Shown: piece by piece, positions 37,154 to 50,500 of the stretch
Position numbering within the stretch: position 1 is the stretch's first letter
Layout: each line of letters begins with the position of its first letter
NCBI RefSeq assembly: GCF_003710985.1
Contig: NZ_RHHT01000009.1
Span: forward strand, 1 to 59,191
Length of the DNA stretch: 59,191 bases
Source: Brevibacillus panacihumi
Lineage (GTDB): Bacteria; Bacillota; Bacilli; Brevibacillales; Brevibacillaceae
Direction of reading: 5' to 3'
The notes under the pieces: model-generated
The model's database searches: none
What the model saw: only the letters and a program-made list of their open reading frames with translations
Told to the model about the DNA's origin: nothing
Made by a program: the position numbers and the translations under genes

Positions 37154-37512
37154 TCCAGCACCTTCTTTCTCCATGCGTAAATCAAACCAACTACCAGGAG
37201 GGTGATAAAGATCGCCATTTCCACCAGCGCGAACAGCCCCAGCTCCTTGTACGCGACTGCCCACGGGTAGAGGAAGAGCGTCTCTACATCAAAAATAACG
37301 AACATCAGGGCAAAGATGTAATACTTTACATTGAAACGTACCCAACTGTCACCAACTGGAATGTTACCGCTTTCATAAGTTGTTTGCTTTTCTGCAGTTG
37401 GTTTTTTCGGGCGTAACAGCGGACCAACGATACTTACAGTAGCCACGGGCAACAACACACCAAGAATCAAAAAAATGGCGACAATGACATAATTGTTGGT
37501 ATAGATGTCCAT
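37144..37512 (-). CDS. nuoA: NADH-quinone oxidoreductase-like subunit A
   Basis: 122 residues, three membrane helices. Motifs: [45 protein letters not shown] (conserved Glu/Asp of the Q-site loop and helix 2). It is the first gene of the operon. ATG 37512 was chosen from homology ([14 protein letters not shown]); AAGGGAACG is ten bases upstream. Confidence 0.95.
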   Translation of the reverse strand: MDIYTNNYVIVAIFLILGVLLPVATVSIVGPLLRPKKPTAEKQTTYESGNIPVGDSWVRFNVKYYIFALMFVIFDVETLFLYPWAVAYKELGLFALVEMAIFITLLVVGLIYAWRKKVLEWN

Positions 37513-37608
37513 TACCCACGTTCCCTTCTGCAATTCATGATAATAAACTGTTTTTTCTGACCTTTGAAAGGAGAATGCTTCCTTTCTGTTACAAAAAATA
37601 CCTTTATC

Positions 37609-37637
37609 ATTATAGCAAATCCACCAGAGGGTGTCTA
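37609..37637 (-). promoter_or_regulatory. Sigma-A-type promoter of the nuo operon
   Basis: Minus strand: TTAGAC (37637-37632), an 18-bp spacer, TATAAT (37614-37609), about 97 bp before nuoA. The stretch between carries the leader. Confidence 0.6.
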
Positions 37638-37674
37638 ACGAAAGCCTTCCATTTCCTCCATATAACGGAAAAAA

Positions 37675-37700
37675 CCCGGGGAAAATATCCCCAGGCATTC
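37675..37700 (-). terminator. Terminator of the unknown gene at 37.7-38.5 kb
   Basis: On the minus strand CCTGGGGA and TTCCCCGGG form the stem, followed by six T. It isolates this gene from the nuo operon. Confidence 0.85.
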
Positions 37701-37713
37701 CAATTGCAAAAGT

Positions 37714-38457
37714 TTATTGCAAATTTTTTCCGGTATATTGCTGACCCAGAAAATCTTCGTACACACGCTCCCAAACAACCGTGAAGGACATTTTTTCATC
37801 CTCGGGAATATCCAGCATGTTTTCAATCGGCTCTTCCAGGTATGGCGTCAATTTGATCAACACTTCAGCCAGCATTTCGTCATTCGTATTCAGCATCGCC
37901 TTCAGATCTGCTTTGGAGTAGCTGAAGGAGTTCTCTTCCTGCTCATGCAAATGCATGACGAGTTTGCTGAACATAGGGTGAACCAGCGCTTCGAGCTTCA
38001 CGTAAGACAAAGCCAGTTGTTCGGCCTCACTCAGTTTGAACAGCGCAGTCACATCCGGGAATGGATATACCGGAATGTCCCATACATCGCCCTTGTCGAG
38101 CAACAATCCCCATTTGGCAAAGAGCTGGATCGCTTCTTCCCGGGAATTGGGGTATTCATAGTTAGAACGCTGGAAGAAAGCCTTGTGCTTATTCAACAAT
38201 TTCACGTAGCCTTCAAAATCCTGCTCGGATTTAAACATATCAACTGTCGGTGTGGCAAAAGTGCCTTCAAGCGCCTTGAGTTCATCCAATGCTTGTTCCA
38301 TCTCAGCCTTGGTTTCGTACTTGGTCACGACATAACAAAAGGCTTGAAACAAGACGTTCATTTCATGCGGCAACACGTCGGCCCAGCCATTTGCCTTAAA
38401 GCCGCTTGGAATGACAATCCCCTCATTGTTATGACGAATATCGCGAACAGTTTGCAT
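37714..38457 (-). CDS. Conserved-looking protein of unknown function
   Basis: 247 residues, soluble, acidic, mainly helical, with no signal peptide, membrane segment or recognised catalytic motif. Landmarks: SGFKANGWADVLPHEMNVLFQAFCYVV near the N-terminus, then EEAIQLFAKWGLLLDKGDVWDIPVYPFPDV in the middle. The latter resembles a domain of uncharacterised Bacillales proteins (a DUF6042-type family is possible, low certainty). ATG 38457 has AAGGAGAG eight bases upstream. It is flanked by terminators on both sides, so it is a single-gene unit between the nuo and atp operons. Function cannot be assigned. Confidence 0.75.
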   Translation of the reverse strand: MQTVRDIRHNNEGIVIPSGFKANGWADVLPHEMNVLFQAFCYVVTKYETKAEMEQALDELKALEGTFATPTVDMFKSEQDFEGYVKLLNKHKAFFQRSNYEYPNSREEAIQLFAKWGLLLDKGDVWDIPVYPFPDVTALFKLSEAEQLALSYVKLEALVHPMFSKLVMHLHEQEENSFSYSKADLKAMLNTNDEMLAEVLIKLTPYLEEPIENMLDIPEDEKMSFTVVWERVYEDFLGQQYTGKNLQ

Positions 38458-38630
38458 CCATTACACTCTCCTTTATTCCCAACCGTCCATCCCGCAGCGC
38501 GTAGCTTATGAAAAAAAGTCAACCGGCAGGGCATTAGGTTTATTATACACGGAAACAAGATGGAATTACCAACTGCAAATATCATACCCGTAAAGCTGGT
38601 CTGCTCATGCATGTTTCCACTTTACAGGAA

Positions 38631-38659
38631 AAATCCCCGCAACCACAATGGCGCGGGGA
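38631..38659 (-). terminator. Terminator of the atp operon
   Basis: On the minus strand ATCCCCGC and GCGGGGAT pair around a 12-nt loop and are followed by TTTTCC, eight bases after the atpC stop. Confidence 0.9.
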
Positions 38660-38666
38660 TACCGGC

Positions 38667-39065
38667 TTACTTCGTCACGTCCAGACGTGCAAGGGCACGC
38701 TGCAGTGCACGTTCAGCACGTTGAAAATCAATTTCCGGATATTTTTCTGCCAAGCGTTTTTCGGCACGCTCTTTAGCTGCCTTGGCACGCTCGACGTCAA
38801 TATCACCTGGCAATTCAGCCGTTTCAGCGAGGATGGTTACTTTGTCGCCGCGCACTTCCATGAAGCCGCCGCTAACTGCCATCCGCATTGTCTGATCGCC
38901 TTCTACCTTTATTTGAACAGGCGCTGTTTTCAACGGGGTCACCATAGGCATATGGTTCGGCAAAATACCAAGATCCCCTTGAACGCCGCGGGCAATAACC
39001 ATTTCGGCCTGACCGCTGTAGACAACCCGTTCCGGAGTTACGACTTCAACTGTCATCTTGCTCAC
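38667..39065 (-). CDS. atpC: ATP synthase subunit epsilon
   Basis: 132 residues. The N-terminal beta sandwich is MTVEVVTPERVVYSGQAEMVIARGVQGDLGILPNHMPMVTPL, and the C-terminal two-helix hairpin is ERAKAAKERAEKRLAEKYPEIDFQRAERALQRAL. It couples F1 to the c-ring and regulates ATPase activity. The GTG start is preceded by GGGGAGAT; an ATG three codons on is the alternative. Last gene of the operon. Confidence 0.95.
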   Translation of the reverse strand: MSKMTVEVVTPERVVYSGQAEMVIARGVQGDLGILPNHMPMVTPLKTAPVQIKVEGDQTMRMAVSGGFMEVRGDKVTILAETAELPGDIDVERAKAAKERAEKRLAEKYPEIDFQRAERALQRALARLDVTK

Positions 39066-39092
39066 TTAGTGATCTCCCCTTTCCAGGGTGTC

Positions 39093-40550
<1,458 letters not shown>

Positions 40551-41414
40551 TTACGCCTGTGCGTTGGCACCTGCGACGATCTCGGAAATCTCTTGTGTAA
40601 TGGCCGCCTGACGAGCACGGTTGTACTGCAACGTGTAACGGTTGATCATATCCGTCGCATTGTCTGTCGCGTTGCCCATCGCAGTCATACGAGAACCTTC
40701 TTCGGAAGCCTTCGCTTCCAGCAGCGCACTGTACACCAGTGTTTCCGCATATTTCGGCAGCAGATTCGCCAGTACTTCTTCCGAGGACGGCTCATACTCG
40801 TAATTCATTGCGCGGTTGTTGTTGCTCTCGGGAGCTTCCAACGGCAGCAATTGTTTTACGGTAGGTGTCTGCGAAATTGCACTATGGAACTTGTTGTAGC
40901 ACAGGTACAGTTCATCGATTTGTTCGTTCGCGAACATCGCAACCGCCGAACTGGCAATCTTTTTGATGTCGGCAAAGGATGGACTTGCCGGCAAGCCTGT
41001 AGCCTCTTCCAATACTGGATAGTTGCGTTTGCGGAAAAAGTCGCTACCTTTACGACCGATCACGAAAATGCCGTACTCGTCCTTGGACTTGTGCTTTTCG
41101 GCAATCTTGTTGATCACGGCGCGAAGCATGTTGGCGTTGTAGCCGCCAGCCAGACCACGGTCGGAAGTGATGACAATGTAACCAGTCTTTTTCACAGGAC
41201 GGGATTGAAGCATGGGATGCTTGGAGCCAGAGGTTCCGCTCGCAATGCTTGCGATCACTTCCTGGATTTTGTCAGCATAAGGACGTGCTGCCTCAGCCTT
41301 CTCCTGGTTGCGGCGGAGCTTCGCTGCCGCCACCATTTTCATCGCTTTCGTGATTTGGCGCATGTTTTTCGTACTTTTGATTTTGCTGCGAACCTCACGT
41401 ATTCCTTTAGCCAC
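40551..41414 (-). CDS. atpG: ATP synthase subunit gamma
   Basis: 287 residues; rotor shaft. N-terminal coil [35 protein letters not shown] and C-terminal coil [36 protein letters not shown] are present, with [17 protein letters not shown] in the globular part. GTG start after AAGGTGGTGA. A GC-rich hairpin (CCGGGC / GCCCGG, about 41440-41460) lies in the 74-bp gap to atpA. Confidence 0.97.
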   Translation of the reverse strand: MAKGIREVRSKIKSTKNMRQITKAMKMVAAAKLRRNQEKAEAARPYADKIQEVIASIASGTSGSKHPMLQSRPVKKTGYIVITSDRGLAGGYNANMLRAVINKIAEKHKSKDEYGIFVIGRKGSDFFRKRNYPVLEEATGLPASPSFADIKKIASSAVAMFANEQIDELYLCYNKFHSAISQTPTVKQLLPLEAPESNNNRAMNYEYEPSSEEVLANLLPKYAETLVYSALLEAKASEEGSRMTAMGNATDNATDMINRYTLQYNRARQAAITQEISEIVAGANAQA

Positions 41415-41488
41415 TCGTTCTCACCACCTTGAGGACGCACGCCCGGGCGAGGTGCCCGGCATGCATCTGATGTCTATCAGGTAAACGA

Positions 41489-43571
<2,083 letters not shown>

Positions 43572-43575
<4 letters not shown>

Positions 43576-44075
43576 AAGCGATCTCCCACTTGTGCGAGAA
43601 ACTTGTCAACGGTAGTTTTTTGTGCTGCTTCATCCAGTTCTTTCTCGATGATCTTGGAAGCCAAGAGTACAGAAATGCTAGCCACTTCATCACGCAGCTC
43701 AGCTTTGGCTTTCGCAACTTCGCGAGCCAGCTCAGCGCTTGCATTTGCTTTCATGCTTTCCGTAGCAGCTTGTGCCTCAGCAATGATCTTCGCTGCTTCG
43801 TCAGACGCTTGCTTGGTAGCACGGTCAATGATTGCTTTCGACTCGGAACGGGCTTCATCCAGCATGCGGCGTTGTTCCGCCAGCAGATTTTCCGATTCCT
43901 TGCGGTTGCGCTCTGCAGTCGCCAGTTCGTTTTCGACATGGAGACGGCGTTTTTCCAATACCTTCGCGATTGGTCCTGTTGCATATTTGGATACAACAAT
44001 CAAAAGCAAGAGGAAAATGATCACTTGGAATAGTAATGTGCCCCATTCCAGAGTTACTGTCCCAAACTCTAACAC
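43572..44075 (-). CDS. atpF: ATP synthase subunit b
   Basis: 167 residues. One N-terminal membrane helix (WGTLLFQVIIFLLLLIVVSKYA) and a long charged helix form the dimeric peripheral stalk. The GTG start has AAGGAGTGA upstream. It is preceded by a hairpin in the atpE-atpF gap (see finding). Confidence 0.96.
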
Positions 44076-44151
44076 TTTCGTTCACTCCTTCCTGAGAAAC
44101 AGGAGATATAGGCATCGGGTAGAAGCACCCGGAAAATACCTTACAAAAGAG

Positions 44152-44174
44152 AGGCGAAGGTCAAGCCTCCGCCT
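44152..44174 (-). promoter_or_regulatory. Intra-operon hairpin after atpE (possible partial terminator)
   Basis: On the minus strand AGGCGGAGG (44174-44166), loop CTTGA, CCTTCGCCT (44160-44152), one wobble, followed by CTCTTTTGT. It lies 24 bp after the atpE stop and 77 bp before atpF. Confidence 0.55.
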
Positions 44175-44197
44175 ATTTCATGCTGTTCAACTGTACC

Positions 44198-44425
44198 TTA
44201 CAGGCGGCCCATCAGGATGAAACCAACCGCTACAGCGATAATTGGAATCGCCTCGACAAGACCCATACCCAGGAACATGATACCCATCAGGTTACCACGT
44301 GCTTCAGGTTGACGAGCTACACCTTCAATTGTGCGGGAAATTACGTTACTTGCACCAAACGCGCCACCAAGAGCTGCCAAACCAAAAATAAGACCCATAG
44401 CAATAGCTACACCTAAAGTTTCCAT
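44198..44425 (-). CDS. atpE: ATP synthase subunit c
   Basis: 75 residues, two-helix hairpin. The ion-binding Glu is in [17 protein letters not shown], and the polar loop is RQPEARGNL. No Na+-type Gln/Ser-Glu-Ser signature is seen, so proton coupling is inferred. N-terminal helix: [19 protein letters not shown]. Confidence 0.97.
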   Translation of the reverse strand: METLGVAIAMGLIFGLAALGGAFGASNVISRTIEGVARQPEARGNLMGIMFLGMGLVEAIPIIAVAVGFILMGRL

Positions 44426-44469
44426 GTTAAAAAAGACCTCCCTAAATTTGTATTGAAATAGAGTAGTGC

Positions 44470-45264
44470 TTAGTGTTCGTCATTGATGTGTTGCGAAATA
44501 TAAACCATTGAAAGAGTCAAGAAAATAAACGCCTGAATCGCACCTACGAAGACAGAGTAACCGAGCCATACAAACAATGGCGCAGCGGCTAGAAGTCCTC
44601 CGCTCAGCAGGAAGGCAATCATGATCTCTTTGGCAAAGAGGTTACCAAACAGACGCAGAGGCAATGTCAATGGTTTGATAATGAACTCTTCCAGAATGTG
44701 GATCGGGTTGAGAAAAGTGTGTTTAAACCACCCGCCCGGACTCTTCCGAATTCCGAGGTAGTGAGAGTAAAGCAAGACAACCAAAGCCAATCCAAATGTA
44801 ACACTTGGTGTAGCAGTTGGAGATTTCCACCACGCAACGTGAATTCCGTGGTCAGCGAGCTCGTGCTCGATTTTCTCACGCTTCTCAGCTGCAGCTTCTG
44901 GAGTTTCAGACACTGTCAGCATCTCCATAACTTTTTCGCTTACCTGACCTTTGTGCAATGTGGTTACATTGGCCATAACACCTAGCTGGTTTCCGATGAA
45001 AATGTAGAGAAACAGCGATAAACCAAGCGTCATCAGCATCATGGCTTTTTTGTAATCCATGTAGCCTGCGTTTACGTTTCTGACGAAGTCAAAAACCCAC
45101 TCGACCGCGTTTTGCTTCCCACCTGGAACACCGGATTCTAGTTTGCGCGTCATGACAAACAAAAACACAAACACCAGTATAGCAGTAAGCACCGTCATGA
45201 TCATCGTAGGGATGTCGAAAACCCAACCGCCTACATCAAATCGCAACGAATAATGTTCACTCAT
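44470..45264 (-). CDS. atpB: ATP synthase subunit a with an extra charged loop
   Basis: 264 residues; proton-channel subunit. Conserved [31 protein letters not shown], the essential Arg helix [21 protein letters not shown], and [20 protein letters not shown]. Residues ~100-143 ([35 protein letters not shown]) form a charged stretch before WWKSPTA that I do not recall in B. subtilis AtpB (about 20 residues shorter overall). Start ATG 45264 after AAAGGGGTGA. Confidence 0.95.
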   Translation of the reverse strand: MSEHYSLRFDVGGWVFDIPTMIMTVLTAILVFVFLFVMTRKLESGVPGGKQNAVEWVFDFVRNVNAGYMDYKKAMMLMTLGLSLFLYIFIGNQLGVMANVTTLHKGQVSEKVMEMLTVSETPEAAAEKREKIEHELADHGIHVAWWKSPTATPSVTFGLALVVLLYSHYLGIRKSPGGWFKHTFLNPIHILEEFIIKPLTLPLRLFGNLFAKEIMIAFLLSGGLLAAAPLFVWLGYSVFVGAIQAFIFLTLSMVYISQHINDEH

Positions 45265-45375
45265 CTTTTCACCCCTTTCCATCAATAGATAGAGGTTGTC
45301 CGAAACATCCTGTCTTAGCACTGCTGTCGAACACTCTCTTGCGAACTCGTACTTCCAGAAATTTGTTTGTCAAAT

Positions 45376-45744
45376 CTATTTGAAATTGCGGAATACGATT
45401 AAGTAAATGAGCCCTTGGATGAAAAAGAGTCCAAGCAAAACTCCGGAAAGCGTAAATAGGTGAGGAAATAAGAAAGTGAGATAAGCAGCCAGACCGGCAA
45501 CCATAAACCGAAAAAACGTTCCTGTCCCTTTCGGTCGTACGGCTGGATCGTCTGCCATCAGACCGACTGTCCAGACTTTACCGGCAAGAACCATAACGTT
45601 CAGTATTCCGGCTCCTACTCCAAGCAGCAAGCTCTGCAGGAAGACCTTATGCTCTGGCAACACAACCATGAGGATCGCCAAGCCGGCCAATAAATAAAAA
45701 GAGTAACGAAAAGCTTTTTTAATCGCTAAAGCAAACGCTTCCAT
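45376..45744 (-). CDS. atpI: ATP synthase subunit I
   Basis: 122 residues, four membrane helices (IKKAFRYSFYLLAGLAILMVVL; LLLGVGAGILNVMVLAGKVW; MVAGLAAYLTFLFPHLF; LLGLFFIQGLIYLIVF). It is a c-ring assembly/Mg2+-associated accessory protein. ATG 45744 follows GGGGGTGA; GTG 45750 would overlap the atpZ stop (GTGA) but sits inside the ribosome site. Confidence 0.85.
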   Translation of the reverse strand: MEAFALAIKKAFRYSFYLLAGLAILMVVLPEHKVFLQSLLLGVGAGILNVMVLAGKVWTVGLMADDPAVRPKGTGTFFRFMVAGLAAYLTFLFPHLFTLSGVLLGLFFIQGLIYLIVFRNFK

Positions 45745-45746
45745 CG

Positions 45747-45944
45747 TCACCCCCTAAGATACGGGAGAATGAGTCGATAGACGGTATACGAACCAACAAC
45801 AATCCCCGAAATCAGACCAACCAGTAAAAACCAAGGATCAGTCGCCAACCATCGATCCACATATCTGCCGAGCAAAAAACCGCCTACAACACATACGGCA
45901 AAGTCAACGCCAATCACACTGACAAGACCAATTGCTCGCCACAT
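45747..45944 (-). CDS. atpZ: AtpZ/AtpI-family protein
   Basis: 65 residues, two membrane helices (SVIGVDFAVCVVGGFLLGRYVD and PWFLLVGLISGIVVGSYTVYRLI). The GRYVDRWLATDPWF motif is typical of AtpZ, the partner of AtpI in Mg2+/Ca2+ transport and c-ring assembly. First gene of the operon; weak ribosome site GGAAAG. Confidence 0.85.
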   Translation of the reverse strand: MWRAIGLVSVIGVDFAVCVVGGFLLGRYVDRWLATDPWFLLVGLISGIVVGSYTVYRLILPYLRG

Positions 45945-46009
45945 GCTTTCCGCTTTTCACGCTCCTCCCGTCATACGGAGAGGGCTACTTTCTCCGGAAG
46001 CCCTCATCC

Positions 46010-46039
46010 ATATTAACGAAGATTTATTCCTTTTGTCAA
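46010..46039 (-). promoter_or_regulatory. Sigma-A promoter of the atp operon
   Basis: Minus strand: consensus TTGACA (46039-46034), an 18-bp spacer, TAATAT (46015-46010), 66 bp before atpZ. A hairpin GGGCTTCCGGAGAAAGTAGCCC lies in the leader (arms 46003-45998 and 45987-45982). Confidence 0.75.
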
Positions 46040-46090
46040 TCTGCGTCTTTTCCTGTACACAAAGCGTTCACATTTCTGCCGGAAATGGGT

Positions 46091-47284
46091 TTATTTGAGC
46101 TTTTCAACCACCGTCGCTACGCCTTGTCCGCCACCGATGCAAAGAGTCGCTAATCCATATTTTACCCCTTCGCGCTTTTGCAATTCGTGGACCAAAGAAA
46201 CCAGGATTCTCGCACCGCTCGCACCGATCGGATGACCCAAAGCAATCGCTCCGCCGTTCACATTCAGCTTGTCGGGATTTATCCCCAGCGCTTTGCCAAC
46301 TGCGAGGGATTGTACTGCAAAGGCCTCGTTAGCCTCGATCAGATCCATTTGCTCAAGGGTCAGGCCCGCTTTTGCCAGAACGCGCTCGGTCGCTGGCACA
46401 GGTCCGTAGCCCATAATGCTCGGATCTACCCCGGCGCTGGCGTTGGCAATGATGCGGGCCAACGGCTTGACGCCCAGCTCATCGGCTTTTTCTCTGGACA
46501 TGATCAAAAGGGCGGCTGCCCCGTCATTGATCCCCGAAGCGTTGCCTGCTGTTACGGTTCCATCCTTCTTGAATGCGGGCTTTAATTTGCCCAGCGCTTC
46601 CGCCGTTACGCCCGCACGCGGGAATTCATCGACGGCGAAGAGAATTGGATCGCCTTTTCGTTGCGGAATCGGAACCGGTACGATCTCATCCTGGAAGCGT
46701 CCGCTCTCCAATGCTTTCTGCGCCTTCTCCTGGCTCCATGCCGCGAATTCATCCTGCTCCTCGCGGCTGATTTCGTATTTGGTGCAAAGGTTTTCTGCCG
46801 TAATCCCCATGTGATAGTCGTTAAACGCACACCACAACCCATCGCGAATCATGGAGTCCACTACCTTTTGGTCGCCCATCCGGTAGCCTGAGCGCGCACC
46901 TTCCATCAGATAGGGCGCTTGACTCATGTTTTCCATACCGCCTGCAAGTACGACATCCGAGTCTCCGCTGACAATCGCCTGCACCGCCAAATGAACGGCT
47001 TTCAGGCCGGAACCGCAAACCTTGTTGATCGTCATGGACGGAACCTCATGTGCCAAACCTGCACGTATAGAAGCTTGGCGCGCCGGGTTTTGGCCCAGGC
47101 CAGCTTGCAAGACATTACCCATGATGACTTCATCTACAACGTCCTTGGATACCCCTGCACGTTCCAATGCTGCTTCCAGTACAATACCGCCCAACTGAGT
47201 AGCACTGACCCCTGCAAGCGATCCCTGAAAACTTCCAATGGCTGTGCGAACCGCACTTGCAATAACGATCTCCTTTTGACCCAT
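46091..47284 (-). CDS. Acetyl-CoA C-acetyltransferase (thiolase)
   Basis: 397 residues, thiolase fold. Acylated Cys in [14 protein letters not shown], second catalytic Cys in [13 protein letters not shown], His in [19 protein letters not shown], and the [13 protein letters not shown] motif. It condenses two acetyl-CoA or cleaves acetoacetyl-CoA (MmgA/AtoB/PhaA type; which one cannot be told). ATG 47284 with GAGGAGTGA upstream. Single gene; no strong terminator seen after it, so read-through into the atp promoter region is possible. Confidence 0.93.
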   Translation of the reverse strand: MGQKEIVIASAVRTAIGSFQGSLAGVSATQLGGIVLEAALERAGVSKDVVDEVIMGNVLQAGLGQNPARQASIRAGLAHEVPSMTINKVCGSGLKAVHLAVQAIVSGDSDVVLAGGMENMSQAPYLMEGARSGYRMGDQKVVDSMIRDGLWCAFNDYHMGITAENLCTKYEISREEQDEFAAWSQEKAQKALESGRFQDEIVPVPIPQRKGDPILFAVDEFPRAGVTAEALGKLKPAFKKDGTVTAGNASGINDGAAALLIMSREKADELGVKPLARIIANASAGVDPSIMGYGPVPATERVLAKAGLTLEQMDLIEANEAFAVQSLAVGKALGINPDKLNVNGGAIALGHPIGASGARILVSLVHELQKREGVKYGLATLCIGGGQGVATVVEKLK

Positions 47285-47529
47285 CACGATTTCACTCCTC
47301 GCAACCTGTTAAGTTGTTTGCGCTTTCATAAGATTCCATCTTTCTTGGGCGATTCCTGCTTTTCCTTGTATGCCCAGTTAACGGCAAAACGTCTATTCAT
47401 AATCATGGAATCTCGCTGACTTCAGCATACCATATGCCAGTTACAAAGCCAGATCGGTTTCACGCGGATAGCTTTTCCGATCGAGCCCGAGTCAGGCTAA
47501 ACGGGCTAGGAGTATTGTCCGTGATGAGC

Positions 47530-47570
47530 AAGGTGTCCCGACAAGCAGCAGATCTACCTGCGGGACACCC
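47530..47570 (-). terminator. Weak hairpin terminator after the NAGPA/SLH gene
   Basis: On the minus strand GGTGTCCCG and CGGGACACC pair around a loop holding the small palindrome CAGGTAGATCTGCTG, but the following sequence is TTGCTC, not a U-run. It may act weakly or with Rho. Confidence 0.4.
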
Positions 47571-47586
47571 TCTCTGGTACGGCTGT

Positions 47587-50500
47587 TTATTTGTTCAAAT
47601 GCAAAATCCGATAGAGCGCAACGACGCATACGGCACGGGTGGTCGCCTTGTTCGGCTCGTATTTTCCGCTGAGCGGATCGATCAGCCCAAGTCCTACCAT
47701 ATTGTTGATGGACGATGTAGCCCATGCAGGCAGTTTTTTGGCGTCCGCAAGCGTCTTGCCCGAGCCCTTCTTGTTCAACAGTCTGTCGAGGATGACAGCA
47801 GCCTCTGCGCGCGTGACAGGCTGATCGGGGCGGAAGGTATTGTCCGTATAGCCTTTGACCAGCCCTTTGCTGACCGCGACTTGTACAGCCCCTTGCGCAT
47901 ATGCCGGAACCTGGTCCTTGAATCCAAGCTTCGGCGTCGCAGGCAGATCCCATTCAAACGTACGCGCCAGCAACGTCACAAACTGCGCCCGTGTTAGCGG
48001 GACTTCAGGACCAAAGGTGGTTTCAGTCAAGCCTTTGACGTAGCCTTGGTTCGCCATATAGGTGATCTCAGCCTTGGCGTAATGGTTGGCAATATCCGTA
48101 AATGCCGAGCCTGCCTGGTCGAGGTAGTACGGTACGTATTTACCGAAGCTGTTCACCTCGTATACCCATTCACCCTGCGCGTTGACAGTGCCCAGAAGCG
48201 GGTCGAGGGTCTTGCTGACTTCGTTCACATACAAAAGACCGATTCCTTTTCCCGGGATCCAATTCTTCGGTGCCAGTGTCAACTGGATCGGTACTGTCGA
48301 ACTGCTCAGCTCCTCGCCTGACTTCGCATCTCCAGGCTTGATGGTAAACGAATAGTCTGCCGGCACGTAGCCAGGGATCTGCTGATCGACGATGGAATCA
48401 ACCTCGATCACGGCGCTATCCAGGAAAGCGGCAGTCTGGACGAGAGAGTATTTCAAATCCAGCTCGTGGCCCAATGACAGGCTGCCAGGCAATTCCGGCA
48501 CGACAATCGATCCCTTCGGCTGCGCTGTCTGATTCGGCAGCAGCAGCGACGCCTCGTCGAAGTAGAGCGTTCCTTGGTCATGCGTAATGCCGTCGTTGGC
48601 CTGATCCACGACGTAAATGCTTTTCAGCTGCAGCGGATAAGCGACGCCTCCAGGGAAATACCCTTTCACTTGCTTCCAGCCTGTCCAGTCGATCTCTTTG
48701 GCCAAATCGACATAGACCGGTTTTCCGTTCGCATCGATGACCTCCGCCCGCAGCCAATGCCTGCTTTGGTCGCCATAGACCCATAGTCCCAGCCCGATTG
48801 GCTGACCCGGAATGGTGACGGGCTTGGACCCAAGCACCCCGTAAGCAATGCGCATTTCGGAGCTGGGCGCTCCCGAGAAATTGTACACGAGCTTGGCAGC
48901 CTTTTTCGTGCGGAAGACTGGCTCGCTGACCGCCGAGAAGGAACCCGCGGAGCTGATGCTGGCAGGAAGCGCAGCATGGTACATGCCCACCTGATTGTCG
49001 AAGGTAAGCCATGGCTGCTCAAATTGTCCGACTGCAAACGGCACACGCGTAACGGCTCCGTCGTAGGAAACCGTCAAAGTTCCATTGCCCGGCTGATCGC
49101 CTGCGACCAATTGGAGCTGGTCATTCACTGTGGCTATATCAGAGTCGACACTGACCTTGACGCTTTGCGGCGAGGCCGCGAGTGTCGCACCCTTTTTGGT
49201 TTTTAATTTGATGTCAAGCGTAAGCGCTTGTCCAGGAGCCACGGTGACCGGATTGGGCGAGACAACGATCTGTTGGATGTCCTGTCCTGACACGACCTGA
49301 ATCGCTTTGCTCTGCGCGACGTTGCCCGATCTGCCCGTAATCGTGATCGAACCGGACCTTGTTGGCGTGAAACGCTGGCCATCTACCGTACCTGCGTCAC
49401 TCTCCCACGTAACCTGCGAAGGGTTGAGCGCGTATGGCTGGTAGTGAATGTCGTACCCTTTGGACGCTGTCAGGTTCACTGTCTGACCGATCAGCAGATC
49501 AGTAGGAACATCGATCTGGAATCCTCTCAGCTCGCCTGTAGGCGCAGTGTTGTACACCGCCAGACCTGTCGGGACACGCCGCTCTGTACCCCCGCTGGGT
49601 CTGTTGGCAAGATTGGCATGCGTCTCACCAAGCATTCGCACAGCCATGGTGGTCGATCCGCCGCCATCGAAATTGACGGCGCGGAAGGAGCCCAGCTCCG
49701 CCATAATACGGGCCAGCTCATCCAGATAAACCCCTTTGTTCCCATCGATCGTCACCATGTACAGGGTCTTGCCGTCCTGCGAAACACCTACAGCGGTACG
49801 GGCGTTGAGAGAAGTGATGGACTTGTCCGCCTGGAAGGAAGTCAGCGCCTTTCCCTGATCCACCAGAAGGATATTGCCGCCTACCGCCTGCATCCACTCG
49901 TGGTTGAGTGGGGTGGTCTGATAATCGACTTTTGCCGTAGAACCGACCGGAAAATGTTGCTTCAGAAATTCTGCCGCCGTCCCGTGTCCCCACAGGACGT
50001 AGCCGTTGTAAGGTATGTAAAAGCCCGGTTGATTCACGCGCACTTCTGTCGCGACATTGTCGATGAAAAGCACTTCGACGACATCCTTGTAGCCGGAAAT
50101 GGCTCCAAGACTCGACTGGCCGAATGCAGGTGTATACATATTCAATTGATTTTGGTGGCTCTTTCGTCCGTCACTTGGATTGTACTCTTCCTTATTGATG
50201 CCCTGGAGCGGAAAAGCCGTTCCATTCGGCGCGGTCACCTTTCCGTTGAAGCCGAATTTTTCGACCAACGCCGTCTTGTCTGAGGTGATCCCCAGGCTGT
50301 ACCAGTACGAGATCAAACCCATCGACGAGATAACCTGCTGGTCTTTCATCACGATGCCAAACGGAGCTCCCCGCTTGCTCATGTTGAAAAAGTCCGCATT
50401 GATCGCAGCCACGGCTCCCGTCTCTCTCGCCATCTGCGTGATCGACTGCCGATCCGTCAGCTTCCCTTTTGTCCCGTAGACGGGTTTTACCTCTACGTAG

